Assembly: GCA_001567485.1 (NCBI GenBank) | Contig: JZRA01000048.1 | Span: 62,001 to 126,000, forward strand | DNA from: Chloroflexi bacterium OLB13 | Lineage (GTDB): Bacteria; Chloroflexota; Anaerolineae; Aggregatilineales; Phototrophicaceae | DNA: 64,000 bases | Direction: 5' to 3' | In this document: positions 1-9,153 of the stretch, piece by piece | Layout: the number at the start of each line of letters is the position of its first letter | Numbering within the stretch: the stretch's first letter is position 1 | The notes under the pieces: model-generated | Database searches by the model: none | Seen by the model: the letters and a program-made list of their open reading frames with translations, nothing else | What the model was told of the DNA's origin: nothing | Program-made: the position numbers and the translations under genes

Positions 1-731
1 TACATACCCAGTTCGAGACGCGCCACAAGCCGATCCGGCATCCGGTGTTGGCGCATCCGGCGCTGGACGGCCGCGACATCGTACGGGATGCGGCGGTGCT
101 CCCAGATGTTGTGTTCGAAATCGAGGATCGAATAGGCGGCGCGCGGGTCGGCGTCACGAGGCTGGCCCACACTGCCGGGGTTGATGATCTGCCGGCGGCC
201 GTTGAGCGTGCGGGGCTGTCCGTATACCGGCCGATTCATCGAGACATCCCCGAAGCTGCCGAACAGCTCGTAGATCATCGGCTGATGGGTATGCCCGACG
301 ACACAGTACGGGGTTTCAAAGTGCGGAAAGTTGTCGGCCGCCGTTTTGGTCTCCAGAATATATTCGAGGATCGGCTCGCGCGGGCTGGCGTGGGCCAACG
401 TGTAGTCCCCGATGACGAACGTGACCGGCAGGGCTTCAAGCCACTGCAAGTTTTCGTCGGTCAGGCTTTCGCGCGTCCAGTCAACCGCGCGCCGTGCGTC
501 GGGGTTGAAGGTGCGAATGTCGAGCCGGTCAAGAACCGCCCAGTCATGGTTGCCGGCGAGACAGAGGTGCGGGAGTTCACGCAGCATGGTCACGCACTCG
601 TTGGGATCCGGGCCATAACCAACCACGTCCCCGAGGCACCACACGTAATCCCACTGACCTTTGGCGTCCCGCAGAACGGTCTCGAACGCGGTGACGTTTG
701 CATGAATATCGGAAATGATGAGAACTCGCAT
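1..731 (-). CDS. Metallophosphoesterase family protein (3' end at window edge)
   Basis: The minus strand encodes a calcineurin-like phosphoesterase that starts at ATG 729-731 (MRVLIISDIHANVTAF). The metal-binding motifs of the family are in order: SDIHAN near the N-terminus, GDVVGYGPDP, GNHDWA, then GHTHQP and an INPGSVGQPRD segment. This matches the small YfcE-like/DUF-type phosphodiesterases that act on phosphodiester or phosphomonoester substrates; the substrate cannot be told from sequence. The frame is open to the window edge, where the last visible codon is followed by TA, so the stop may lie just outside or the protein may run on. The C-terminal RRIPYDVAAVQ segment resembles the corresponding part of the second metallophosphoesterase at 56409-57296, so the two are probably paralogues. 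No strong ribosome-binding site is visible. Confidence 0.85.
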   Translation of the reverse strand, partial: MRVLIISDIHANVTAFETVLRDAKGQWDYVWCLGDVVGYGPDPNECVTMLRELPHLCLAGNHDWAVLDRLDIRTFNPDARRAVDWTRESLTDENLQWLEALPVTFVIGDYTLAHASPREPILEYILETKTAADNFPHFETPYCVVGHTHQPMIYELFGSFGDVSMNRPVYGQPRTLNGRRQIINPGSVGQPRDADPRAAYSILDFEHNIWEHRRIPYDVAAVQRRMRQHRMPDRLVARLELGM

Positions 732-846
732 ATAGTCGCTGTGTTCCGTTAGCCGCGCCTCGTGCTGAACGCGGTACGATAATACCATCGCTACGGCGCT
801 GTTGCGATAAGGGTATGGGGTGTCAGGCTCAATTCGTGCCTAACCC

Positions 847-2562
847 CTAGAATACACCCGCAACGCTGATTCGCAGTCGTTCGATAATAGCAAACGCTGC
901 GCCGCACACAATGAGCAAGATGACGCTCATCGCGAGCGCCTGCCCATAATTAGATGCGCCGGGCTGTCCCAGCAGCCGGAAAATCACGATCGGGATGGTC
1001 GGCGTATCCGGCCGGGCGATGAACAGCGACGCCCCGAATTCGCCCAGACTCACCGTGAACGAAAACGATGCCCCCACTGCCACCGCGCGCCCGATGATCG
1101 GCAGCCGTACCCGCCGCCACACGCCGGCCGGCCCTTCGCCGAGCGCCCGCGCCGCATCCGTGACGTTGTTGGGGATAAGCTGGAGCGCCGGCAGCACCGC
1201 CCGCACCACGAACGGCAGCGCGACCAGCGTATGCGCCAGCGGAATCAGCACCGCGCTGGATCGGAGGTTAAGCGGTGGGTTGCCCATCGCGATCAAATAG
1301 CCGAAGCCGAGCGTCACCGCGCTGGTCGCCAGCGGCAGCATAAATAACGCGTCCAGCCAGCGCCAGCGCCGCGCATTGACCAGCGCCGCGGTGATCAACC
1401 CTAAGCCGACCGCCAGCGCCGTCGTGATGGATGCAAACACCAGCGAGTTGCCGACGGCCGCCAGCGGCGGGACGAACAAGATCGACCCACGCGGATTCTG
1501 CGCCAGCCGCGCGAAGTTCTCAAGCCCGCCGGCGGTGGTGAGCGCCCGCACGACTAAGGCGGCCAACGGCGTCACCAGCAGCGCGGTCATCGCCGCGACG
1601 ACCACCAGCGCGCCCAGCTTCGCGCGCCACGAATGCGGCAGCCGCGACACGGACGCCTCGCCGCGCATCGGCACGGTGATCCGGCGCTGCAAACGCGAGT
1701 ACACCAGCAGCATCCCGAACATCAGCCCGATCTGGATCAGCGACAGCGCGGCCGCAACGGGCAGATCGAAGATGCTCAACGCCTGCCGGTAGATCTCGAC
1801 CTCGAGTGTCGCGTAGCGCGGCCCGCCGAGGATCAACACGACTCCGAAGCTGGTGAACGTGAAGATGAACACCAGCACCGACGCCGCGCTGATCGCCGGG
1901 GCCAGCATCGGGAGACGCACCCGTGTCCAGAGCTGCCACGACCCAGCGCCCAAACTGCGCGCGGCTTCCTCGACCTGCGGCGATTGATTCGACCAGTAGC
2001 TCACGATCATGCGCAGCACGACCGCGAAGTTATAAAAGACGTGCGCGATCAGCACGAGCGTGAGCGTGCGTTCGAGCTGAATCGGCGCGGAGTCCAGCCC
2101 GAACGCCGCCATCAACCCGCTGTTGAGCAGGCCGCTGTTGCCCAGCAGGGCGTCGAACGCGGCGGCGACGACGACGGTCGGCAGGACGAATGGCAGCGTC
2201 GCCAGCGCCATCAGCAGCGACTTGCCGGGAAACCTGAAGCGCACGAACACGACTGCGGCAGGCAGCGCGGCAGCGACCGTCAGCAGCGTCGACAGCGCCG
2301 CCTGCCACGTCGTAAACCACAGCGTCTCGCGGTAGTACGCGGACGTTACGATCTTCACGAAGCCTGACACGTCCAACCCGCCGGCCGGATCGGTCAAGCT
2401 CTGCGCCATCACTGCGACCAGCGGATAGACGAAGAACACGCCCAGAAAGGCGACCGGCGCGACCGCCAGCGCGCGCCACGGCATCCGGCGGATGTTCCGC
2501 TGTGCTGTAAGGCCGGCGTGTCCGGTTAGCGCAGGACGGTCTCCGTCCACCTCTGAATCCAT
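847..2562 (-). CDS. thiP: Thiamine-type ABC transporter permease, ThiP-like
   Basis: This is an inner-membrane permease of about 570 residues with two consecutive MetI-type permease domains, the fused arrangement of ThiP and FbpB-type permeases. Each half carries an EAA-like loop: EAARSLGAGSWQLW in the first and DAARALGEGPAGVWRRV in the second. These are the contacts for the ATPase. About a dozen hydrophobic segments are visible. It lies directly downstream of the substrate-binding protein gene and overlaps its end, and the pair is preceded by a TPP riboswitch, which makes thiamine or its phosphates the likely substrate. The start is uncertain: ATG 2562 overlaps the upstream gene by 37 bases, and ATG 2484 (MPWRALAVAP), just before the first membrane segment, is an alternative. 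No ATPase (ThiQ) gene follows; the next gene is a metallophosphoesterase. Confidence 0.85.
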   Translation of the reverse strand: MDSEVDGDRPALTGHAGLTAQRNIRRMPWRALAVAPVAFLGVFFVYPLVAVMAQSLTDPAGGLDVSGFVKIVTSAYYRETLWFTTWQAALSTLLTVAAALPAAVVFVRFRFPGKSLLMALATLPFVLPTVVVAAAFDALLGNSGLLNSGLMAAFGLDSAPIQLERTLTLVLIAHVFYNFAVVLRMIVSYWSNQSPQVEEAARSLGAGSWQLWTRVRLPMLAPAISAASVLVFIFTFTSFGVVLILGGPRYATLEVEIYRQALSIFDLPVAAALSLIQIGLMFGMLLVYSRLQRRITVPMRGEASVSRLPHSWRAKLGALVVVAAMTALLVTPLAALVVRALTTAGGLENFARLAQNPRGSILFVPPLAAVGNSLVFASITTALAVGLGLITAALVNARRWRWLDALFMLPLATSAVTLGFGYLIAMGNPPLNLRSSAVLIPLAHTLVALPFVVRAVLPALQLIPNNVTDAARALGEGPAGVWRRVRLPIIGRAVAVGASFSFTVSLGEFGASLFIARPDTPTIPIVIFRLLGQPGASNYGQALAMSVILLIVCGAAFAIIERLRISVAGVF

Positions 2563-3565
2563 TCCTCACGCTTTTCTTCGATCACCTCCGGCGCAATCGA
2601 GGCCGGATGTTCGGGAATCACGGCGTATTCAGCGAAGACATCCGGCAGCTCAGCGTCGGGGTTGACCGGAAACACGAACATCTGCAGCGGCAGGTCTTCC
2701 TGAAACTCGACGCCGAGCATGAAGTCAATCAACGCCTCGGCCTCGGCGCGCTGATCGGTGCCGGTCAGGATGCCCGCGAACTCGATCTGGCGAAAGCACG
2801 CCTCGTCCAACACCACGACGCCAGTTGGGGCCGTTTCGGGGGCCGGATCGGCGAAGTAGACCTCGGCCGGCGGGCTGCTGGCATAGCTGACGACCAGCGG
2901 ATGGTCGCCGTCGCTCGCTCCGCTGAATTCGCCGTAGTAGGCTTCTGTCCAGCCGTCGACCACCAGAACGTCATACGCCGCGAGATCGGCCCAGAACGCC
3001 AGCCAGTTGTACGTATCCGGCTCCTCGCCAAACGTGGCGATCGTCGCCAGCAGGAACGCTAACCCCGGTGAAGACGAGGCCGGATTCTCCACGACCAGCA
3101 GCCCAGCGAACTCTGGGCCGGCCAGCTCAGCGAGCGAATCCGGCAGCTGTGGGCCATCCTCACTGAAATACGCCGTGTCGTAATTCAGACACACGTCGCC
3201 ATACGCGACCGGCGTCACGTTGTGGTCGGGATCCAGCACGAAGGCTTCGGGGATCGCCTCCAGCGCCGGCGATTCGTAAGGCTCGAAGATCCCGGCGTTT
3301 AGCCCCCGGCTCAGAACGTGCTGTCAATCCCGTACAGCACGTCGCCAAGCGGATTGTTCTTGGTCAGAATGGCTTGGTTGACCATCGCACCAGCGTCGGC
3401 GAGGCGCACTATCTCGACCTCGATGCCGGTCTGATCGGTAAATGATGCAAGGACGTCCTCGCTGATGCTGAAGCTGTCGTAAGTGACGAGCGTCAGCGGG
3501 GCTTGCTGTGCGGATGCCGGCAGCACGGCCAACAGGAAGACGATCACAAGAACGAGACGGTTCAT
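2526..3565 (-). CDS. thiB: Thiamine ABC transporter substrate-binding protein, ThiB-like; single-base frameshift
   Basis: This is a periplasmic/extracellular solute-binding protein of the ThiB family. It starts at ATG 3563-3565 after a GGAGG site and has a signal peptide (MNRLVLVIVFLLAVLPASAQ). The mature N-terminus (LTLVTYDSFSISEDVL, GIEVEIV) and GDVLYGIDSTF match the ThiB family. The frame then stops at about 3312. One base further along, the other frame continues as LSRGLNAGIFEPY and runs as ThiB to TAA 2526-2528. Restoring one base (TTCTGAGC to TTCCTGAGC) gives 346 residues, the normal length. The break is probably a sequencing or assembly error, but a real frameshift mutation cannot be excluded. 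The gene is under a TPP riboswitch and is followed by thiP. No catalytic function is expected; the protein delivers thiamine to the permease. Confidence 0.85.
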
Positions 3566-3669
3566 TTGGTTCCTCCACAGCGTTTGACAGCCAGAGGAAC
3601 GCCACTCAAATTCAAACGCCGCTGGATGTTCCAAGCGGCGTAGTTGAAGCGATCGGACGCGTTCATCGA

Positions 3670-3762
3670 CACTCCCTACGCCGGTATGATCCGGATCAGG
3701 TACAAGGGTCGGTGCGGCGCTACGCACCTCTCAGCCCACTTGCGCAGGCTCCCCCGGCTGTT
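3670..3762 (-). ncRNA. TPP riboswitch (THI box)
   Basis: Read on the minus strand, the segment contains the conserved TPP-aptamer blocks in order: GGGGGAGCC, GGGCTGAGAGG, a short variable arm, GACCCTT, ACCTGATCCGGATCAT and ACCGGCGTAGGGA. It lies between a good promoter and thiB, with about 105 bases from its 3' end to the start codon. It should switch off the thiamine-uptake genes when thiamine diphosphate is plentiful. I did not see a clear downstream terminator helix, so control may act on translation. Confidence 0.95.
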
Positions 3763-3776
3763 CGGGTAACACCTCA

Positions 3777-3805
3777 AGTGTAGGACGGCGCGATGTACGT
3801 TGCAA
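3777..3805 (-). promoter_or_regulatory. Sigma-70-type promoter of the thiB-thiP operon
   Basis: On the minus strand TTGCAA (3800-3805) and TACACT (3777-3782) are separated by exactly 17 bases, just upstream of the TPP riboswitch. Both hexamers are close to the housekeeping consensus. Confidence 0.65.
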
Positions 3806-3890
3806 GTTAGAATTAGCGAATCGATGCGCAGACGGAATGCGCGAACCAGAGCGATCGCGAGAAATCACACGCAGGAGGGATTGGCAGAAA

Positions 3891-4436
3891 ATGCGTCTGT
3901 TTATTGCCATTGATATACCTGATCCGGTGAAGACGACGCTGGCCGCGCTGCCGGGAAGGTTCGACGGCGCGCGCTGGGTCAATCCGGCGCAGATGCACGT
4001 GACACTGCGGTTCATCGGCGAGACCGACAGAGCCGATGAGATACAGGCAGCGCTGGCCGTGGTGAACAGCGCTCCGCTCGAACTCGCCATCGCCGGCGTG
4101 GGGCGGTTCCCCCACAGTTCGCGCATGCCGCCGCGCGTGCTGTGGGCGGGCTTAAAAGCGCCCGATACGCTCGCATCACTCCACGAATCGATCAATGCCG
4201 CCCTTGCGCCGCTGCGTCTGCCGCCCGACGATCTGCCGTTCTCGCCGCACGTCACGCTCGCGCGCACGCCGAACGCCAGCGCCGCTACAGTTGAGGCCGC
4301 ACAACGCTTTCTCGCGTTGAACGCGAACGTATCGAGCGCGCCGTTTCTGGTGACGGCGTTTACACTGTACGAGAGCACACTGACGCCAAGCGGGCCGATG
4401 TATACGCCCGTCGCGGTCTACCAGCTGAACCACTGA
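3891..4436 (+). CDS. thpR: RNA 2',3'-cyclic phosphodiesterase (2H family, ThpR/LigT)
   Basis: The 181-residue protein has the two signature HxTx motifs of the 2H phosphoesterase superfamily, HVTLRF (His36) and HVTLAR (His120), and the family N-terminus MRLFIAIDIP. Members open 2',3'-cyclic phosphate ends of RNA (the older name is 2'-5' RNA ligase); the physiological substrate is usually unknown. The start at 3891 is preceded by AGGAGGGA at 3873-3880, a strong ribosome-binding site at correct distance, so longer upstream reading is rejected. The gene lies divergently from the thiamine operon, separated from it by the riboswitch region, and convergently to the CoA-transferase gene downstream. 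Confidence 0.92.
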   Translation: MRLFIAIDIPDPVKTTLAALPGRFDGARWVNPAQMHVTLRFIGETDRADEIQAALAVVNSAPLELAIAGVGRFPHSSRMPPRVLWAGLKAPDTLASLHESINAALAPLRLPPDDLPFSPHVTLARTPNASAATVEAAQRFLALNANVSSAPFLVTAFTLYESTLTPSGPMYTPVAVYQLNH

Positions 4437-4455
4437 GTCGATGGCTCGCAGCATG

Positions 4456-5286
4456 TTACCGTCCGGTAGATCCTCCGGTGACATGCTGTGTGCGTTGGAT
4501 CAGCTGCTCCACGTACGCGTCGAACTCGCCCGCGTTGCACGCATCCACATAGGCCATCAACGCCTCGCCGTCCAGCGTGTACCGTGGATAGCAGCTGGTG
4601 GGCCATGCGCCGCGTGGGGCCAGCGCCGCGACATCGACCACCACGCCGGGCAGAATGATCCGATCCGGCGCTTTCTCAAGCCGTTCGACCTGCTGCTCAT
4701 ACGTGACAATCACGGTCTTGGCGGCAGCGGCGAGTTCGAGGTCAATCGCGACGTTCTGGTTGAGCGCCACATTGCCGAACCGGTCGGCCTCCAGCGCATG
4801 AAGCACGGCGATGTCCGGGTGAATCGCCGGGAAGGCCGTCAGGGTTTCGCCGGTATACGGATCGGTCACGGTCAATACATCAGGCCGCAGCTTCGGCAGG
4901 TCGGTGCCGATCCACGCGGTCGACGGCATGAACCCGATCCCTGCTGTCGCGGCACGCAGTCCACACCCGATGCTCGCTTCGGTCTCTTCGATGACCCGCA
5001 CCTCGCCGCGGTTCACCCGTTCCGTGAACATCGGCGCGAATCCGAACGACTCAAGTCCGAAGTAGCATGAGCGCACAGCCGCCGCACACCCTGCCCCGAC
5101 CAGCAGATCGGCCTCGTAGCCGTGGGTGAACCCGAACAGCGTCAGGTCGCGCGGGCGAATCGACCGCCTGAGCATCGCCATCACGAAAGCGACCGGACGC
5201 CGGTAGATCGTCATTCCGCCGAACCCGAGCAGCATCCCGTCTTCGATCAGCGCTGCCGCGTCGTCTATAGTGAGAAAACGTGTCAC
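4456..5286 (-). CDS. CoA-transferase family I protein, alpha-subunit type (GctA-like)
   Basis: The sequence resembles subunit A of type I CoA-transferases such as glutaconate CoA-transferase: the GMLLGFGGM glycine-rich start, LVGAGCAAAVRSCYFGLE and ADRFGNVALN are typical. It would move CoA between acyl-CoA and a free acid. The start is taken as GTG 5286, giving 276 residues, because a longer reading would overlap the divergent nitrilase gene. Type I enzymes normally need a beta subunit carrying the catalytic glutamate; none is encoded next to it, so the partner must be elsewhere or the protein has another role. Confidence 0.75.
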   Translation of the reverse strand: MTRFLTIDDAAALIEDGMLLGFGGMTIYRRPVAFVMAMLRRSIRPRDLTLFGFTHGYEADLLVGAGCAAAVRSCYFGLESFGFAPMFTERVNRGEVRVIEETEASIGCGLRAATAGIGFMPSTAWIGTDLPKLRPDVLTVTDPYTGETLTAFPAIHPDIAVLHALEADRFGNVALNQNVAIDLELAAAAKTVIVTYEQQVERLEKAPDRIILPGVVVDVAALAPRGAWPTSCYPRYTLDGEALMAYVDACNAGEFDAYVEQLIQRTQHVTGGSTGR

Positions 5287-5365
5287 AGTCGTCCCTAGTC
5301 CGTCCGCCCGCAATACGGTAGATTGTGCATCAACCGCACACAAACACAACCTTGAGGCAGCGCCC

Positions 5366-6232
5366 ATGCGCGTGAATATCGGCTTGGCCCAAATTTATCC
5401 GAAACTCGGGCATGTATCCGAGAACCTCGACAAGCACTTACAGTACATCGACACGGCGATCTCGCAAGGCGTCGACCTGATCGTGTTTCCGGAGCTGTCG
5501 CTGACCGGCTATCAGGTTCAAGACCTCGTGTCGGACGTCGCCATTCAGGCCACGCCAACCGACCTCGTGTTTGGCCGCCTGCTCGATGCAAGCCGTGCCG
5601 TCGACGTCATGTTCGGGTTCGTGGAGCGCGACGCGCGCAATCGTTACTATATCGCCGCCGCTTATCTATCTCAGGGCGAAATCATCCACGTTCACCACAA
5701 GGTCTACCTGCCCACTTACGCGATGTTTGACGAAGGCCGCTACTTCGATCAAGGCGAATCGATCCGCGCCTTCGACACACGATTTGGGCGTGTCGGCATG
5801 TTGATCTGCGAGGAATTTTGGCACATCAGCCCAGCCTATCTGCTGTGGTTGGACGGCGCTGATATCCTGCTGCTGCAAAGCGCCAGCCCATCTTACGGCC
5901 TCGGCGCGGACGAGCAGTTAGGCAGCACCCGCCGGGTCGAGCTGATCAATCAGGCGCACGGGCTGTTCTCGACCAACTACGTCATCCACTGCAATCGCGT
6001 TGGTTATGAAGACGGCAAGACCTTCTGGGGCGGTTCGTCGGTCGTCGACCCAAACGGGCAGTTCCTCACCAAAGGCCAGTACTTCGAAGAAATGCTGATT
6101 ACGCAGGCTATCGACCTCAATCAGATCGCCCGCACCCGTATCGGCTCCCCCATGCTGCGCGACGAGCGCCCGCTCATGGTGCAGCGTGAACTCGCGCGCA
6201 TCTTATCCGCAAATTCGGAGGCTTCACGATGA
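5366..6232 (+). CDS. Carbon-nitrogen hydrolase (nitrilase superfamily)
   Basis: The 288-residue protein has the complete Glu-Lys-Cys catalytic triad of the nitrilase superfamily: Glu43 in FPELSLTGY, Lys112 in HHKVYLPTY and Cys148 in MLICEEFWH. Members hydrolyse amides or nitriles; this sequence is closest in feel to the amidase-like N-terminal domain of glutamine-dependent NAD synthetases, but the synthetase domain is absent. The substrate is unknown. The start ATG 5366 follows a GAGG site at 5354. Its stop overlaps the start of ridA by four bases (ATGA), so the two are probably translated together. The pairing with RidA, a damage-control deaminase, would fit a role in clearing amide or imine by-products, but this is inference. 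Confidence 0.88.
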   Translation: MRVNIGLAQIYPKLGHVSENLDKHLQYIDTAISQGVDLIVFPELSLTGYQVQDLVSDVAIQATPTDLVFGRLLDASRAVDVMFGFVERDARNRYYIAAAYLSQGEIIHVHHKVYLPTYAMFDEGRYFDQGESIRAFDTRFGRVGMLICEEFWHISPAYLLWLDGADILLLQSASPSYGLGADEQLGSTRRVELINQAHGLFSTNYVIHCNRVGYEDGKTFWGGSSVVDPNGQFLTKGQYFEEMLITQAIDLNQIARTRIGSPMLRDERPLMVQRELARILSANSEASR

Positions 6233-6609
6233 AGACGATTGTTCATACCGACCATGCGCCACCTGCCGTCGGCCCGTACAGCCAAGCGGTGATCGCCAAC
6301 GGCGTGGTCTATACCGCGGGGCAGGTCGGCGTTGACCCGACGACACGCCAATTCACCGGGCCGGGTATCGAAGAACAGACGCGGCAGGTGTTCGCCAATC
6401 TGCGCGCCGTCCTCACTGCTGCAGGTTGTGCGTTTGACGACGTTGTCAAGGCGACCGTCTTTCTCGCGGACATGAACGACTTCGCGGCGATGAACACCAT
6501 CTATGCCGAGTACTTCCCGTCAAACCCGCCCGCCCGGTCTACCGTGCAGGTCGCCCGTTTGCCCATCGACGCGCGCATCGAGATCGAATTGATCGCGGTT
6601 GTGCCGTAA
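6229..6609 (+). CDS. ridA: RidA/YjgF family 2-iminobutanoate/2-iminopropanoate deaminase
   Basis: The 126-residue length and motifs are typical of RidA: AVGPYSQAV-like N-terminus (PPAVGPYSQAV), VYTAGQVGVDP, ARSTVQVARLP with the conserved arginine that holds the substrate carboxylate, and the terminal IEIELIAVVP with the conserved glutamate. RidA hydrolyses reactive enamine/imine intermediates released by pyridoxal-phosphate enzymes, as a trimer. The gene overlaps the end of the nitrilase gene by four bases. Confidence 0.95.
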   Translation: MKTIVHTDHAPPAVGPYSQAVIANGVVYTAGQVGVDPTTRQFTGPGIEEQTRQVFANLRAVLTAAGCAFDDVVKATVFLADMNDFAAMNTIYAEYFPSNPPARSTVQVARLPIDARIEIELIAVVP

Positions 6610-6634
6610 CAGCACGTCCGGCCGGCGCTCTGTC

Positions 6635-6663
6635 TTTAAGACACACAGCTGAGGCGGTATACT
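6635..6663 (+). promoter_or_regulatory. Candidate promoter of the aldolase gene
   Basis: TTTAAG (6635-6640) and TATACT (6658-6663) are 17 bases apart, 42 bases before the aldolase start codon. The -10 box is good and the -35 box is weak. Confidence 0.45.
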
Positions 6664-6705
6664 TGACCGTATCCCGCAAGCCTTGTAGGGAAGGAACACC
6701 ACATC

Positions 6706-7803
6706 ATGGCACTCGCCACAGCTTCACAGACATACACGATAGACCGCATCGCCGAGGCGCTCGGCAGTGAGGCCGATTACTATCTGAACCACACGTCCAA
6801 GACCATCGACAAGGAACGGCTGTATCTGCCCGGCCCGTCATTCGTCGACGAGGTTTACACGCAGACCGATCGTAATCCGCAGGTGCTGCGGTCGCTGGCG
6901 CAGATGTTCAACCACGGCCGGCTGTCCGGCACCGGCTATCTATCAATCCTGCCCGTCGATCAGGGCATCGAGCATTCGGCTGGCGCGTCGTTCGCCAAGA
7001 ATCCGGATTACTTCGACCCCGCCAAGATTGTCGAACTGGCGATTGAGGGTGGGTGCAACGCCGTCGCGTCGACCTTCGGCGTATTGGGCGCGGTCGCGCG
7101 TAAGTATGCGCATCGCATTCCATTTCTGGTCAAGATCAACCATAACGAACTGCTCACCTACCCGAACAAGTACGATCAAGTGCTGTTCGGCACCATCGAT
7201 CAGGCATGGGATATGGGCGCCGTCGCCGTAGGCGCGACGATCTACTTCGGCAGTGACCAGAGCACCCGCCAACTGGTCGAGATCGCCGAGGCGTTTGCGT
7301 ATGCGCACGAGATCGGCCTTGCGACCGTGCTGTGGTGCTACACCCGCAACAGCGCGTTCAAGGTCAACGGCACGAACTACGAGGTCAGCGCCGATCTTAC
7401 CGGACAGGCCAATCACCTCGGCGTGACGATTCAGGCGGACATCGTCAAGCAGAAGCTGCCTGAGAACAACGGCGGATTCAAGGCGCTGAACACCGGCGGC
7501 TCGTCATACGGCAAGCTCGACGAGCGTATCTACACCGAGCTGACCAGCGACCATCCCATCGACCTCGCGCGTTATCAGGTCGCCAACGGGTACATGGGGC
7601 GGGTCGGCCTGATTTCGTCGGGCGGGGCCAGCGGCGCCAACGATTTCGCCGATGCGATCAAGACGGCGGTCATCAACAAACGCGCCGGCGGCACGGGCCT
7701 GATCAGCGGGCGCAAGGCATTCCAGCGGCCGATGGCCGAAGGCGCCGCGCTGCTCAACGCGATTCAGGACGTATACCTGTGCGACGAGGTCACCATCGCG
7801 TAA
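6706..7803 (+). CDS. fbaB: Class I fructose-bisphosphate aldolase (FbaB/DhnA type)
   Basis: The 365-residue protein closely follows the E. coli FbaB type of class I aldolase, including [59 protein letters not shown] and [18 protein letters not shown]. It would cleave fructose 1,6-bisphosphate to dihydroxyacetone phosphate and glyceraldehyde 3-phosphate through a Schiff-base lysine, in glycolysis and gluconeogenesis. A GGAAGG site precedes the ATG. The gene has its own candidate promoter and ends at a strong terminator, so it appears to be monocistronic. It lies 1.4 kb from the PDH-transketolase operon, making a central-carbon neighbourhood. Confidence 0.95.
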   Translation: MALATASQTYTIDRIAEALGSEADYYLNHTSKTIDKERLYLPGPSFVDEVYTQTDRNPQVLRSLAQMFNHGRLSGTGYLSILPVDQGIEHSAGASFAKNPDYFDPAKIVELAIEGGCNAVASTFGVLGAVARKYAHRIPFLVKINHNELLTYPNKYDQVLFGTIDQAWDMGAVAVGATIYFGSDQSTRQLVEIAEAFAYAHEIGLATVLWCYTRNSAFKVNGTNYEVSADLTGQANHLGVTIQADIVKQKLPENNGGFKALNTGGSSYGKLDERIYTELTSDHPIDLARYQVANGYMGRVGLISSGGASGANDFADAIKTAVINKRAGGTGLISGRKAFQRPMAEGAALLNAIQDVYLCDEVTIA

Positions 7804-7829
7804 TCGCGTCAGACATCGCCAACGAATCT

Positions 7830-7864
7830 AAACGACCCGGCGCCGACAACCGGGTCGTTTTTCG
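7830..7864 (+). terminator. Rho-independent terminator, probably bidirectional
   Basis: AACGACCCGG and CCGGGTCGTT form a perfect 10-base-pair stem with a short loop, followed by a T run on the plus strand (GTTTTTCG). It sits between two convergent genes and probably ends both. Confidence 0.9.
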
Positions 7865-7879
7865 TTCAGCTTCGGATCG

Positions 7880-9031
7880 TTATCCGGCCAGCGCGATCCA
7901 TGCGACGTGAACGCCCTCACCGACGAACTCGGTCACGTCGATGACTTGCCCACTGATCGACGCGATGTATGAACGGCCGTCCTCTGTGCGCACGAACACG
8001 GCATCGGCGGTCGGGTTCCACTGCACCTCGGATGGCGATGTCGCACCAATTGGCTCGGTCAGCACGCTGCCCTCGCCATCAACGATATAAACCGGGCCAG
8101 CGTCGTAGCTCGCGCGTCCCAGCGCAAACAGTGAGCCGTTCGTATCTGCAACGCCGTGCTGCAGCCACATCGAGCCAGACACCCGCGCAAATGCCACTTC
8201 ACTGCACGTACCGGTAGTCATCAGTCCGAGTACCGCCGCGCCCGTCTCGCCGCGCCCACTCACCACCAACTGCTTGCCGTCCGGCGTCCACGCGCTGTAC
8301 TGATACGGACAGATCGGGCCGCGCTGCGTGCGGTCGCTGGTGCGGGTCAGCACCACGAAGCCATCGCGCTCCACGTTCGACATCCACACGCGGGCGAGGA
8401 GCTGCTCTCCATCTGGCGACCACGACAGGCTCCGAGCATACCAGTTCGCGGGTTCGCCCTGTGCGCTGACGAAGAACAGGCAGTTGGCCGCGCCGGGGCG
8501 GCAGTTGTGGAAGATCTGATTCGCGCCAGTCACGCCGGGTTCCCACACATAGATGCCTTCGCTCGCCTCCAAACGCTCCGGATTGTCGACGACGATCGCG
8601 AGCGTGCTGCCATCTGGAGTCCACGCGGCGGCCGTCACCAGCTTGTCGTTCGAGGCGCGATCCGCCGGCGCAAACGGCGTAAATGGCGCGGGCAGCCCTT
8701 CGCCCTGCTCGCCGGTGAATAACGTGAACGTCCCGAACGTATCGACCTGCGCATACCGCGAAGGCCGCGTCGGATCCGGCTCGAAGACGGCGACATCTGG
8801 CTTGACGACCCGTAGAAGCGCACTGGGCAGCATGGTGTTGGGGATCATCGCCACGACGTCCACGACTTCCGGGTTGAGCTGGAGCGCCCGAAGCCGCTGA
8901 TCGGCTGGCGCGCCCGCGTCCGCGAGGGGCGTTGCAGCGGGCTGCTGCGCCGCGGCCGGCCCGGCCACCACCCCCGTGAATACAGCAAGGCACACCACGA
9001 TCAGCCGTAGAATCTTCTCTCGCACCATCAT
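7880..9031 (-). CDS. Secreted TolB-like beta-propeller protein of unknown function
   Basis: The protein has an N-terminal signal peptide (VREKILRLIVVCLAVF, then AGPAAAQ) and a body with propeller-type repeats: AAWTPDGSTLAIVVDNP, LSWSPDGEQLLARVW and SAWTPDGKQLVVSG. The W-(T/S)-PDG motifs are those of TolB/PD40 beta-propellers. The region HNCRPGAANC and CPYQYS contains cysteines that could form disulfides. The start is set at ATG 9031/9028 because GGAGG lies just upstream; ATGs further up are less likely. The propeller part is clearly related to the C-terminal half of the lipoprotein at 39653-41689, so the genome carries a paralogous family. It is divergent from the PDH operon and convergent with the aldolase. 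The function is unknown; a binding or scaffold role outside the membrane is likely. Confidence 0.8.
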   Translation of the reverse strand: MMVREKILRLIVVCLAVFTGVVAGPAAAQQPAATPLADAGAPADQRLRALQLNPEVVDVVAMIPNTMLPSALLRVVKPDVAVFEPDPTRPSRYAQVDTFGTFTLFTGEQGEGLPAPFTPFAPADRASNDKLVTAAAWTPDGSTLAIVVDNPERLEASEGIYVWEPGVTGANQIFHNCRPGAANCLFFVSAQGEPANWYARSLSWSPDGEQLLARVWMSNVERDGFVVLTRTSDRTQRGPICPYQYSAWTPDGKQLVVSGRGETGAAVLGLMTTGTCSEVAFARVSGSMWLQHGVADTNGSLFALGRASYDAGPVYIVDGEGSVLTEPIGATSPSEVQWNPTADAVFVRTEDGRSYIASISGQVIDVTEFVGEGVHVAWIALAG

Positions 9032-9118
9032 CTTCCTCCGCCGTTTAGCGCCATTCATCATGCTCACATTTTATGGGCGTTACGCCCGGTCGAACAACAC
9101 GCGGTAGGCCCGTTTTCT

Positions 9119-9136
9119 CCCTACGACAGCGTAGGG
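9119..9136. promoter_or_regulatory. Inverted repeat upstream of the PDH promoter
   Basis: CCCTACG-ACAG-CGTAGGG is a perfect 7-base inverted repeat that ends 17 bases before the -35 box of the pdhA promoter. It could be an operator for a regulator of the PDH operon. A second small inverted repeat (GGGCG-TTA-CGCCC) lies at about 9075-9087. The rest of the 9032-9246 gap shows nothing else. Confidence 0.4.
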
Positions 9137-9153
9137 TTGGCGTTGGTTGGCGT

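Noticed and set aside
45-752. Long plus-strand reading frame at the left edge
   Set aside because: It is the complement of a clear metallophosphoesterase on the minus strand; its own translation has no family features.
3300-3320. TGA in thiB considered as a selenocysteine or programmed frameshift site
   Set aside because: No slippery sequence or SECIS-like hairpin is seen, and the missing-base pattern repeats in unrelated genes.
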